Positions 1 to 5,358 of a stretch of DNA of 14,142 nucleotides are shown here, piece after piece (position 1 is the first letter of the stretch; every line of letters begins with the position of its first letter). The notes under the pieces are model-generated. The model made no database searches. It worked only from the letters and a program-made list of their open reading frames with translations, and had not been told where the DNA came from. Position numbers and translations under genes: made by a program. Where the stretch lies: the NCBI GenBank assembly GCA_002399225.1, contig DHDF01000132.1:1-14142 (forward strand), written 5' to 3'. This stretch comes from a bacterium UBA4883. Its GTDB lineage: Bacteria; Bacillota; Clostridia; Oscillospirales; Acutalibacteraceae.

Positions 1-1320
1 CTTGCTGTCGTGATTCCTTTCACCCTTTTTTCACTCGGGGCGCAGGCGGGGCTCTACAACTACGCAAATTCAAGTGAAATACAGGCGAAAAATGCGCAGC
101 CGAAAATTGCTGCCGCCGTTCCATTCGACAGCAAGCTGGTTCCACCGTCCTGCACCTATGTTTTGCTCTCACAGAGCCATACGGTTTTGCAGAGCAATAT
201 GAAGAAAGACGAAATTCAAAATGCGGTCGGCTATTTGGAAGGAACCTATGCGCCGGCAAGGCCGGACGACTGCTTTCTGGTTATCAAGCGCGGCGACGGT
301 GTCTGTATTCTGCATTACCAGATCGGTTCTCACTACAATATCGAATGGATGCGTCGAACTCTGCCCTTACCGGACAAGTTCCTTACCGTTCTGAGTACAA
401 TCAACTGTTTGCTCGGATGCGTTATCGTGATTGCTTTATTTGTGCGAAAGCTCAAGCGGCATCTGAATCCCCTGCTGGAGGCCACGCAGAAAATCCGGGA
501 GCAGGACCTCGATTTTGAAGTGCAGTATTCCGGAATTAAGGAATTCAACCATATCCTTTTGTCCATATCCGAAATGAAATCGGAACTCAGTCAGTCTCTT
601 GAAAAACAGTGGCGGATGGAGCAAGCGAGGCGGGAGCAGACCTCTGCATTGGCTCATGATATCCGCACACCTCTGACCATTATCCGCGGCAATGCGGAGC
701 TGCTCGGCAATTCGGAGTTAGCGGAAAAACAGCAGGAGTATGTACTTCACATTCTGAAAAATTCAAAGCGGATGGAACAGTATTTGAGTACGCTTATCAG
801 TTTAGCAAAAATGGAATCCGGCTCTTTCCTTCATCCGGTGAAGATACAGACGGAGCGATTTGTAAAGGATTTGGCGGAACAAACGCAGGGCCTTGCCGAA
901 ACGAAGCAGATTCAAATTGAATTCAGGTATGGTAATTTGCCGGATGATTTTGTGGCGGATATCGATTTGCTGAGCCGCGCCGTCGTCAATGTTGTGTCCA
1001 ATGCGGTTGAGTATGCCCCTGAGTATGGGAAAATCAAAATGACTGTCGAAAGCGGCGGCGGCTTGCTTCGCTTTCAGGTTTGCGACAATGGGAAAGGATT
1101 CTCCCCGGAGGATTTAAAACAGGCTGCCGCACAGTTTTATATGGGAGAGAAAAGCCGCTCGTCGAAAAATCATTTCGGGATGGGGCTGTTTATCGCCAAG
1201 TCCGTTGCCGAACAGCACGGCGGCACTCTTTCTGTTGCAAATTCAAAGGAAACCGGTGGCGGGATGGTGACGGTTGAGATCCCGATTTCCGCAGACGGTT
1301 TGGAATCGATTAAGAATTAA
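1..1320 (+). CDS. Sensor histidine kinase, 5'-truncated by the window edge
   Basis: Membrane sensor kinase of a two-component system; it autophosphorylates on His and passes phosphate to a response regulator not present here, probably encoded upstream. The frame is open to base 1, so the true start lies outside; residue numbers below count from the GTG at 10. Visible are an extracytoplasmic stretch of about 110 residues, a membrane segment at about 124-147, a HAMP-like linker at about 148-200, the HisKA motif ALAHDIRTPLTI with phospho-acceptor H216 (codon 655-657), the N box around N331 (VVNVVSNAVEYAP), the G1 box DNGKGF at 359-364 and the G2 box GMGLF at 390-394. All ATP-binding and phosphotransfer motifs are intact. 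The layout resembles small lantibiotic/antimicrobial-sensing kinases, but the ligand cannot be told. It converges with the HD-GYP gene, the stops overlapping by 4 bp, so read-through from either gene makes antisense RNA to the other. Confidence 0.93.
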   Translation, partial: LAVVIPFTLFSLGAQAGLYNYANSSEIQAKNAQPKIAAAVPFDSKLVPPSCTYVLLSQSHTVLQSNMKKDEIQNAVGYLEGTYAPARPDDCFLVIKRGDGVCILHYQIGSHYNIEWMRRTLPLPDKFLTVLSTINCLLGCVIVIALFVRKLKRHLNPLLEATQKIREQDLDFEVQYSGIKEFNHILLSISEMKSELSQSLEKQWRMEQARREQTSALAHDIRTPLTIIRGNAELLGNSELAEKQQEYVLHILKNSKRMEQYLSTLISLAKMESGSFLHPVKIQTERFVKDLAEQTQGLAETKQIQIEFRYGNLPDDFVADIDLLSRAVVNVVSNAVEYAPEYGKIKMTVESGGGLLRFQVCDNGKGFSPEDLKQAAAQFYMGEKSRSSKNHFGMGLFIAKSVAEQHGGTLSVANSKETGGGMVTVEIPISADGLESIKN

Positions 1321-2156
1321 ACACGCCCGTATTCTTCCGATGTGTCATTCCCCAAACACTTGAGCAAAACTTTCACATCATTTAAATCAAATTTGGATTT
1401 TTCGTTTAACAGTGTATGGATGCCATCCTGAATGTCTTGGGTGCCTCGATAGGGCCTGTACGATGTCATGTTGTCTAAAACATCTGCGATCATGACCGCT
1501 TTGGCGAAATCAGAAATCTGGTTTCCACGGATCTTATGGGGATAACCGCTTCCGTCTAACCGCTCATGGTGCTGCAACACAATCTCGGCACAAGGCTTCG
1601 GCAGGTTTAATTCGGTTACCATATCATATCCAAGCTCACAATGTTGCTGTACAATATGGTTATCCTGACCGTTCAACCCATCCTGCTGATTCAGTATTTT
1701 TTTGGGAATGAGCAGTTTCCCAATATCGTGCAATAATGCGCCAAGGCAGATTTGTTCCTGCTTTTCAGGGCCTTCCTTCAGTTTAATCGACAGCAGAGTC
1801 GAGATTAAGGCTACATTAATGGAATGGGTATACAGCCAATCCAAATAATTACTTAACGCGCAGATAAAGATCTGCCAGGGAGTTAATTTAGAGCCGAAAA
1901 TAATCCTGTTTAACACTTCACTTGCTTCTTCCAACGTAGAACTTTCTATGTGGGAAAATTTTTTGGCGATCTTCTCAGAGCAGTCCGAAACCAAAATGTT
2001 CTTATTTAGGGTTGAAGACTGCGTCTTTCCATCTTCTGAACTCGTATTGAGTTTCCATAATTTTTGTTTCATTCCTTTTGTAATTTTCTGGCCCTTGGCA
2101 ATCAATAAAACTCCATTTGAATTATAGATATTTTCATTTGCAACAATATCAGACAT
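1317..2156 (-). CDS. HD-GYP domain cyclic-di-GMP phosphodiesterase
   Basis: Predicted cytoplasmic phosphodiesterase that hydrolyses c-di-GMP, lowering the second messenger that governs motility versus attachment. The 279-residue protein has a short N-terminal region (about 1-90; residues 13-35 resemble the leader found before many HD-GYP domains) and then the HD-GYP domain. Expected signature residues are all present: H111, H143-D144 with G146-K147 (LLHDIGKLLIP), H172, H196-H197, the HHERLDGSGYP motif at 196-206 and D225. It therefore looks catalytically intact. No transmembrane segment or REC domain is seen, so its input is not obvious. The upstream region is unusual: 44 bp before the start codon lies one arm of a perfect inverted repeat flanking a recombinase gene, so any promoter must lie across or inside an apparently invertible segment. 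The start has only a weak purine-rich ribosome site. The gene is AT-rich compared with the catabolic genes further right. Confidence 0.93.
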   Translation of the reverse strand: MSDIVANENIYNSNGVLLIAKGQKITKGMKQKLWKLNTSSEDGKTQSSTLNKNILVSDCSEKIAKKFSHIESSTLEEASEVLNRIIFGSKLTPWQIFICALSNYLDWLYTHSINVALISTLLSIKLKEGPEKQEQICLGALLHDIGKLLIPKKILNQQDGLNGQDNHIVQQHCELGYDMVTELNLPKPCAEIVLQHHERLDGSGYPHKIRGNQISDFAKAVMIADVLDNMTSYRPYRGTQDIQDGIHTLLNEKSKFDLNDVKVLLKCLGNDTSEEYGRV

Positions 2157-2199
2157 TTCATCAACTTCTTTAAATTCCTTTATTTCGTTTTTTTGTAAA

Positions 2200-2227
2200 A
2201 TGTAACAATATGCTAATTTTGTTACTT
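2200..2227 (+). repeat. Left inverted repeat / recombinase core site
   Basis: 28 bp, perfectly repeated in inverse orientation at 2970-2997; identity stops abruptly at both ends. The site has near-symmetric arms, GTAACAA at 2202-2208 and TTGTTAC at 2219-2225, around an asymmetric 10-bp centre (TATGCTAATT). That matches the build of tyrosine-recombinase core sites, where two inverted protein-binding arms flank a short crossover spacer whose asymmetry sets orientation. It lies between the HD-GYP start codon and the recombinase gene. Confidence 0.88.
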
Positions 2228-2245
2228 CCGTATTTCAAGAATAAT

Positions 2246-2274
2246 ACTGTAGTATTGGCATTTTTTATTTTCAA
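2246..2274 (-). promoter_or_regulatory. Candidate promoter driving the HD-GYP gene from inside the invertible element
   Basis: Read leftward, there is TTGAAA (2269-2274) and TACAGT (2246-2251) separated by exactly 17 bp, a reasonable sigma-A promoter (5/6 and 4/6 matches). It is inside the inverted repeats and points out of the element toward the phosphodiesterase, with a predicted start near 2239 and a leader of about 80 nt that includes the left repeat. Inversion would turn it away from the gene. AT-rich DNA yields chance matches, so confidence is moderate. Confidence 0.42.
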
Positions 2275-2300
2275 AAAAATAGAGTATGAAATATTGCATG

Positions 2301-2336
2301 TAACATTTTGATGTATAATCAAAATGTTATTTTTTT
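2301..2336 (+). promoter_or_regulatory. 12-bp palindrome with TATAAT in its centre, before the recombinase gene
   Basis: TAACATTTTGAT (2301-2312) and its exact reverse complement (2318-2329) enclose a 5-base loop and are followed by seven T. It could be an intrinsic terminator protecting the recombinase from read-through. It could also be an operator, because a perfect -10 hexamer TATAAT sits at 2314-2319 and the recombinase start is about 35 bp on. The outer sequence ATGTAACA (2298-2305) equals the start of the 28-bp repeat, so the recombinase itself may bind here. No good -35 is seen. Confidence 0.5.
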
Positions 2337-2353
2337 CATAATGAGGGATGCAT

Positions 2354-2914
2354 GTGACCGTAGAACCTATTAGAGATAGAAAAGCAATCAATACAATGTG
2401 TTATTATTTGAAAGGAAAAGATCCAAAATATGGCTTACTCTTTAAATTCGGTCTGAATACCGGGCTTCGGATCAGTGATATACTTCCTATTAAAATTGAA
2501 GATGTTTTGATCTCGGAAAATAAATTCCATGAATATTTGATTATTCGTGAAAAGAAAACGAGAAAAGAGAAGAAAATCAAACTGAACAATACTCTTAAAA
2601 AAGAAATTATCAGTTATATGACATTAAGAAAATGCGCGGACAGCCCTTATCTTTTTTACAGCAATAAAGGTGGTTACATCAGCCGGATACAAGCGTATCG
2701 CGTACTCAAAGAAGCAGCTCAATGCTGTGGCGTTGAGAATTTTGGAACGCACAGTTTAAGAAAAACGTGGGGATACTGGACTTATAAAAAATCAAAATAT
2801 AATATAGGATTAATCATGGACATGTTCAACCACAGCTCGCAAAGAATCACTTTGCGCTATATCGGAATTAGTCAGGATCAGAAAGATGAATTATATTCTC
2901 TGGTACAACTATAA
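2354..2914 (+). CDS. Small tyrosine recombinase (FimB/XerD-like catalytic domain only)
   Basis: Site-specific recombinase of the phage-integrase family. I chose the GTG at 2354 because GAGGG (2344-2348) lies about 6 bp before it, whereas the ATG at 2348 touches the ribosome site. The resulting 186-residue protein consists of the catalytic domain alone, like FimB/FimE (about 200 residues) and unlike full XerD (about 300). Catalytic residues from GTG as 1: R39 (NTGLRISD), K67 or K68 in the beta-hairpin region, H133-x-x-R136 (THSLRKTWGY), H160 (FNHSS) and nucleophile Y169 (LRYIGIS). All are present, so it should be active. It is enclosed by perfect 28-bp inverted repeats, which most simply are its own substrates; it would flip together with the segment. 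Its base composition is markedly AT-rich relative to the catabolic genes, consistent with acquisition. Confidence 0.93.
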   Translation: MTVEPIRDRKAINTMCYYLKGKDPKYGLLFKFGLNTGLRISDILPIKIEDVLISENKFHEYLIIREKKTRKEKKIKLNNTLKKEIISYMTLRKCADSPYLFYSNKGGYISRIQAYRVLKEAAQCCGVENFGTHSLRKTWGYWTYKKSKYNIGLIMDMFNHSSQRITLRYIGISQDQKDELYSLVQL

Positions 2915-2952
2915 TAATTCTATTTATGAACCTTGTTTGAAAGAAATACGGT

Positions 2953-2958
2953 ATAATA
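2953..2958 (+). promoter_or_regulatory. Outward-facing -10-like TATAAT near the right repeat
   Basis: A perfect TATAAT lies between the recombinase stop codon and the right repeat, pointing right. No good -35 stands 16-18 bp upstream (TTGTTT is only 13 bp away), so it may be inert. If the element inverts, this hexamer comes to about 2239-2244 pointing left at the HD-GYP gene, so either orientation might supply some promoter. Confidence 0.25.
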
Positions 2959-2969
2959 TAGAAAAGAAA

Positions 2970-2997
2970 AGTAACAAAATTAGCATATTGTTACATG
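2970..2997 (-). repeat. Right inverted repeat / recombinase core site
   Basis: Exact reverse complement of 2200-2227 over 28 bp. The arms read GTAACAA at 2972-2978 and TTGTTAC at 2989-2995. It lies 56 bp after the recombinase stop codon. Because the two spacers are in opposite orientation, recombination between the sites would invert rather than delete the intervening 742 bp. Confidence 0.88.
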
Positions 2998-3055
2998 ACC
3001 CTGAATTTTGCCAGTTTGTAAATTCAAGCGACCGTTCGACCGGGTGCGATATTGA

Positions 3056-3084
3056 GCCATTGGGTGAGTTCCAATGGCCCTTTT
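3056..3084 (+). terminator. Intrinsic terminator after the invertible element
   Basis: GCCATTGG (3056-3063) pairs with CCAATGGC (3071-3078) across a 7-base loop, followed by CC and TTTT. It ends rightward transcription leaving the recombinase or the element. Because it is outside the repeats it stays in place in both orientations and shields the DtxR-type gene from the switch. Confidence 0.7.
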
Positions 3085-3281
3085 ATGTTTTGGTAAAAAG
3101 GCTGCTTTATCGTATGGCTCCATGCCTCCCTTTTCGAGCGGCAAGAGTCTCTATTGGCTCTATCAAGCAATCTATTGACAGCTGACAGCGAGCGACCGGC
3201 ATGTCCCACAAAAAGCAATTTAAACAATATTTTGTTTTGCCGATTCCCCGTCCTTGTCAAATCGGTTGCATTGTGTTAGTC
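3085..3281. other. Intergenic stretch with no recognisable gene
   Basis: Together with the terminator and recombinase tail this forms about 400 bp between two genes. I see no convincing ORF: the open frames here lack ribosome sites and run through the repeat or terminator. Base composition shifts from the AT-rich element to about 50% GC. No tRNA or known riboswitch fold was recognised. Confidence 0.5.
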
Positions 3282-3308
3282 TATAATTGGTTTTATAACT
3301 GGGGGAAC
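3282..3308 (+). promoter_or_regulatory. Likely promoter -10 and possible operator of the DtxR-type gene
   Basis: A perfect TATAAT (3282-3287) precedes the ribosome site GGGGGAA (3301-3307). No strong -35 is seen. The -10 overlaps a small inverted repeat, TATAA (3282-3286) and TTATA (3293-3297), which might be an autoregulatory operator; this is weak evidence. Confidence 0.4.
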
Positions 3309-3313
3309 AAACA

Positions 3314-3691
3314 ATGCAAATTCATGAATCCGCGGAAAATTATCTCGAAACCATCCTGATGCTTCGGGAGCGGCAGGGACAGGTCCGGTCAATCGATATC
3401 GTCAATGAGATGGGGTTTACAAAGCCGAGTATCAGTGTGGCGATGAAACGTCTGCGCGAAAACGGATATGTCGAGATGGACAGCGACGGGTATATTACTT
3501 TGACCGATGCAGGGATGAAGATTGCCCGGCGTATTTACACGCGGCATGTTTTGCTCACGAAATTTCTTATCCGTCTCGGCGTAAACGAGAAAACGGCGGA
3601 AGCGGATGCCTGCAAGATGGAACATGACCTGAGCGATGAAACTTTCAACAAAATCCGGGAACATGCCGCGAAATACCTTGAAGAATCTTAA
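3314..3691 (+). CDS. DtxR/MntR-family metal-dependent transcriptional regulator
   Basis: Cytoplasmic DNA-binding repressor sensing Fe(II) or Mn(II). The 125-residue protein has an N-terminal winged helix-turn-helix (about 1-65; SIDIVNEMGFTKPSISVAMKRL contains the recognition helix) and the metal-binding/dimerisation helices (about 66-125). It lacks the SH3-like third domain of DtxR/IdeR and is a little shorter than Bacillus MntR (142). Likely metal ligands are E12, H78 (TRHVLL) and the C100-x-x-E103-H104 triad (ACKMEHDLS). The Cys at 100 is the residue of the DtxR/IdeR type, where Bacillus MntR has Glu, and N9 replaces the MntR Asp8. This hints at iron more than manganese but does not prove it. 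The start is set by GGGGGAA seven bases upstream. No feoAB or Mn transporter adjoins; the convergent neighbour is a Cys-rich small ORF. Confidence 0.92.
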   Translation: MQIHESAENYLETILMLRERQGQVRSIDIVNEMGFTKPSISVAMKRLRENGYVEMDSDGYITLTDAGMKIARRIYTRHVLLTKFLIRLGVNEKTAEADACKMEHDLSDETFNKIREHAAKYLEES

Positions 3692-3717
3692 ACCGATGCC
3701 CCTTTTTTAGGAACCCC

Positions 3718-3748
3718 AAAAAAGATGGCACCCGATTTTGCGGGTGCC
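3718..3748 (-). terminator. Intrinsic terminator of the Cys-rich small gene
   Basis: On the minus strand GGCACCCG pairs with CGGGTGCC (3741-3748 with 3727-3734), 6-base loop, followed by a run of six T (3718-3723). It starts 19 bp after the stop of the small ORF and ends 27 bp from the convergent regulator's stop. On the plus strand the hairpin has no T run, so it is directional. Confidence 0.8.
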
Positions 3749-3766
3749 ACACAAGTTTTCAGGAAA

Positions 3767-3883
3767 TCAGCAGCGGCAAATGGGCCCGCAGCATTGACGC
3801 CAGCAGCAGCGACGAGGATCCCAAGTCCAACCACAGCGCCAAGGACGGCAGCAGCAACAACAGCAACAGCATCTGCAACACAT
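3767..3883 (-). CDS. Candidate 38-residue extremely cysteine-rich peptide
   Basis: An ATG at 3883 opens a 38-codon frame with 17 Cys, including eight consecutive Cys at residues 5-12; further Cys are at 17, 26, 27, 31, 32, 36 and 38, and the rest is mostly Arg and Trp. It has the outline of a complete transcription unit: promoter TTGGCA-N18-TATTAT, an AGGAG site 11 bases before the ATG (slightly long) and an intrinsic terminator just after the stop. Both TGT and TGC are used. A different frame (TTG at 3894) encodes an Ala/Val-rich sequence, but its start abuts the AGGAG, so I prefer the Cys frame. Function unknown; a thiol-rich metal-binding peptide is suggested by composition and by the neighbouring metalloregulator, but this is inference. 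It could also be a low-complexity coincidence of a GCTGTTGC-like repeat. Confidence 0.5.
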   Translation of the reverse strand: MCCRCCCCCCCCRPWRCGWTWDPRRCCWRQCCGPICRC

Positions 3884-3917
3884 GGATGATTCAACTCCTA
3901 TCCTTTGAAGTTGTTAT

Positions 3918-3947
3918 ATAATATGATGCCATGACAATATTTGCCAA
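3918..3947 (-). promoter_or_regulatory. Sigma-A-like promoter of the Cys-rich small gene
   Basis: On the minus strand TTGGCA (3942-3947) and TATTAT (3918-3923) are 18 bp apart (5/6 matches each). The predicted start is near 3911, giving a leader of about 27 nt with AGGAG at 3895-3899. Confidence 0.55.
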
Positions 3948-4053
3948 TCTTCGATAGAAATATATAAAAAATGAATATAAAGGAAAAGGGCCATCTGCCC
4001 CGGACGAACCCTTTTGATGTTATGAAAGGCGGAATAGGGAAGGGGAACGCAGA

Positions 4054-4827
4054 ATGCCGAAAGCGATCCGGCGTGGATATGCGCCGACGGATGAGAAGGA
4101 TTTTTCAGCTCAAAATTTAAAATTACTTTGCAGCGCGCAGCAAGATATTTTTTATCTGCTTTGTCGGGGTTATGGTTTGGAGCGCGCCGTTACTTTTGTG
4201 GGCGACCGGTTTCAGTTCAGCGCCCGGCAAAGGATGGCGCTGGCCCGCGCAACCTGTTCGCGGAAGGAACTTCTGAGCCGCAGGGAAAAAGAACGTACCA
4301 GAGATTTCTGCGGAGCTGCTTTGCTGATCGACGGGTTCAATGTCATTATTCCTCTGGAAATTGCCCTTTCGGATTCCACTTTGATTCGCTGCATGGATGA
4401 GACCTTGCGGGACTTGGCGGGCCTGCACGGAAGCTACCGGCTGATCTGCCAGACCGATGCGGCGATCGGGATGATTGGCAGGGAACTGACGGCGATGAGA
4501 ATCGCAGAGGCGACCTTTATCCTGGACGCTCCCGTCTCCAATGCAGGCAGGCTCCGGCAGAGAATCTTGGGATTGCTCCAAAGCTGCCCGTTTCGGGCAA
4601 AAGCTGTTCTATCCGACCATGCCGACGGGATGCTGTATGGCAAACATCTTGTCGCGACGGGGGACTCGGTGATTTTGGACCGATGCGGAAGCTGGGTGAA
4701 TCTGGTTGCTCGGATCCTTGAAGATTCTTCTCTCTCCTGCCACCATGTGATTGATCTTTCCCTGCCGGGAGCTTTGGGCGGGCAAGATGAAAATTCCGGC
4801 GCTTGTCCTTTGGCATCGGGAAAATAA
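4054..4827 (+). CDS. DUF434/DUF5616 domain protein of unknown function
   Basis: A 257-residue soluble protein with the two-part layout of the DUF434 family. The N-terminal part (about 8-75) has the typical RGYAPTDEKDF and RGYGLERAVTFVGDRFQFSARQR stretches with ATCS at 66-69. The C-terminal part (about 87-245) has LIDGFNVIIPLEIAL at 91-105, RDLAGLHGSYR at 119-129 and DAPVSNAGRLR near 158-168, resembling DUF5616. The acidic residues after short beta-strands (DGFN, LDAP, SDHAD) recall PIN/NYN-type nucleases, but this is inference. No biochemical role is known to me. It is preceded by a purine-rich site (GGGAAGGGGAA) and stands alone; the next promoter follows its stop by 2 bp. The last 20 residues are Gly/Ser/Ala-rich and look unstructured. 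Confidence 0.85.
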   Translation: MPKAIRRGYAPTDEKDFSAQNLKLLCSAQQDIFYLLCRGYGLERAVTFVGDRFQFSARQRMALARATCSRKELLSRREKERTRDFCGAALLIDGFNVIIPLEIALSDSTLIRCMDETLRDLAGLHGSYRLICQTDAAIGMIGRELTAMRIAEATFILDAPVSNAGRLRQRILGLLQSCPFRAKAVLSDHADGMLYGKHLVATGDSVILDRCGSWVNLVARILEDSSLSCHHVIDLSLPGALGGQDENSGACPLASGK

Positions 4828-4829
4828 AC

Positions 4830-4858
4830 TTGACGAAATTAGAATATAATGGTATAAT
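4830..4858 (+). promoter_or_regulatory. Near-consensus sigma-A promoter without an obvious ORF
   Basis: TTGACG (4830-4835), 17-bp spacer, TATAAT (4853-4858): 11/12 consensus positions with ideal spacing. It starts right after the DUF434 stop codon. Transcription should begin near 4865 and meet a strong terminator about 100 nt on. Confidence 0.75.
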
Positions 4859-4864
4859 CTAATT

Positions 4865-4965
4865 TATAGTTCTGTTTGTGATGCATGGCGCTATGAGTGA
4901 AAATTGTAGGCACATAAAAAACAAAGGCGATTCAGAAGGATATCTTCTGAATCGCCTTTCTTTTT
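4865..4965 (+). ncRNA. Candidate ~100-nt small RNA
   Basis: The strongest promoter-like sequence in this part of the window is followed after about 60 nt by a 16-bp terminator stem, and no ORF between them has a ribosome binding site. The only open frame (from 4878) runs through the terminator. The unpaired leader is A/U-rich with a GUAGGCAC segment near 4907-4914. No known RNA family was recognised; a small leaderless peptide cannot be excluded. Confidence 0.5.
4923..4965 (+). terminator. Strong bidirectional-type intrinsic terminator
   Basis: Perfect 16-bp stem (4923-4938 with 4944-4959), 5-base loop, then C and five T. On the minus strand it is followed by TTTG and six T, so it could serve both directions. 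Confidence 0.88.
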
Positions 4966-5157
4966 GCCTGCTTTGCATGTACACAGCCATCGTCGGTCTT
5001 TCTTATCCCAACCGAAAAATTCAGGGCATATTTTGTGCAGCACCGGGCTCACAGGCGGCGGGGAAATTCTTTCCAAATCAGCCCCTCGGCCTTCGCTTTT
5101 TTAGGATAGTGGCTGCAATTTCAAAAGTCAATCAATAAGCCGTGCAAAATCATCCTG
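4966..5157. other. Intergenic stretch without recognised features
   Basis: Part of the 531-bp gap between the DUF434 gene and the IclR gene. Open frames on both strands lack ribosome sites and recognisable motifs; no repeat, tRNA or riboswitch was recognised. Confidence 0.5.
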
Positions 5158-5186
5158 TGACATTTGTTCATTATTAACAAATGTCA
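5158..5186. promoter_or_regulatory. 11-bp perfect palindrome upstream of the IclR gene, candidate operator
   Basis: TGACATTTGTT (5158-5168) and its exact reverse complement AACAAATGTCA (5176-5186), 7-base centre. It lies 20 bp before the -35 of the iclR-type promoter and has no T run, so it reads as a protein-binding site, plausibly for the IclR protein or an activator, rather than a terminator. Confidence 0.5.
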
Positions 5187-5206
5187 TTTGAAATTATCAA
5201 AAACGA

Positions 5207-5236
5207 TTGACAAAATATAATCAAGTCGTGTAATAT
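5207..5236 (+). promoter_or_regulatory. Promoter of the IclR-family gene
   Basis: TTGACA (5207-5212, perfect), 18-bp spacer, TAATAT (5231-5236). Predicted start near 5243, so the mRNA leader is about 115 nt, long enough for regulation; it contains small hairpins such as GGCTGGCTACAATAGCC (5268-5284) and AAAAGTAAATACTTTT (5294-5309), but no known riboswitch was recognised. Confidence 0.6.
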
Positions 5237-5358
5237 AGTACTAGCCTTTCAGGGCTTTCTACGGAATTTGGCTGGCTACAATAGCCTTCGGGGAAAAGTA
5301 AATACTTTTCAAAAAATATCAGAGGAAAAGTCTGGCGGATTTTAGAGAGATAAGGTTT

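Larger units (their letters stand above)
2200..2997. mobile_element. Candidate self-inverting DNA element with tyrosine recombinase
   Basis: A 798-bp AT-rich module begins and ends with perfect 28-bp inverted repeats (2200-2227 and 2970-2997) and contains a single recombinase gene. Opposed identical sites around a tyrosine recombinase are the classic arrangement for site-specific inversion, as in fim-type switches. Inversion would carry promoter-like sequences at the element's ends from one flank to the other. The left flank leads straight into the HD-GYP gene; the right flank runs into a terminator. No target duplication is seen outside the repeats (left flank ends TTGTAAA, right flank begins GACCCTG), which argues against a simple transposon. 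An alternative is a minimal tyrosine-recombinase mobile element. Confidence 0.72.

Noticed and set aside
2348..2353. ATG at 2348 as start of the recombinase
   Set aside because: It has no spacing from the GAGGG ribosome site; the GTG at 2354 is about 6 bp away and gives the usual N-terminus of such proteins.
2200..2997. Element as a conventional insertion sequence
   Set aside because: No DDE transposase and no target-site duplication beside the repeats; opposed core-like sites with a tyrosine recombinase fit inversion better, though not proven.
3688..3894. Minus-strand 68-codon Ala/Val-rich frame starting with TTG
   Set aside because: Its TTG directly abuts the AGGAG and the frame runs through the terminator hairpin; the ATG at 3883 in another frame fits the transcription unit better.
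4878..5138. Open frame over the candidate sRNA
   Set aside because: No ribosome site, reads through a 16-bp terminator stem and has no recognisable domain.
5240..5310. TTTCTAC and GGCTGGC motifs in the IclR leader as a purine-type riboswitch
   Set aside because: The three-way junction and conserved core of known purine riboswitches could not be drawn from the sequence.
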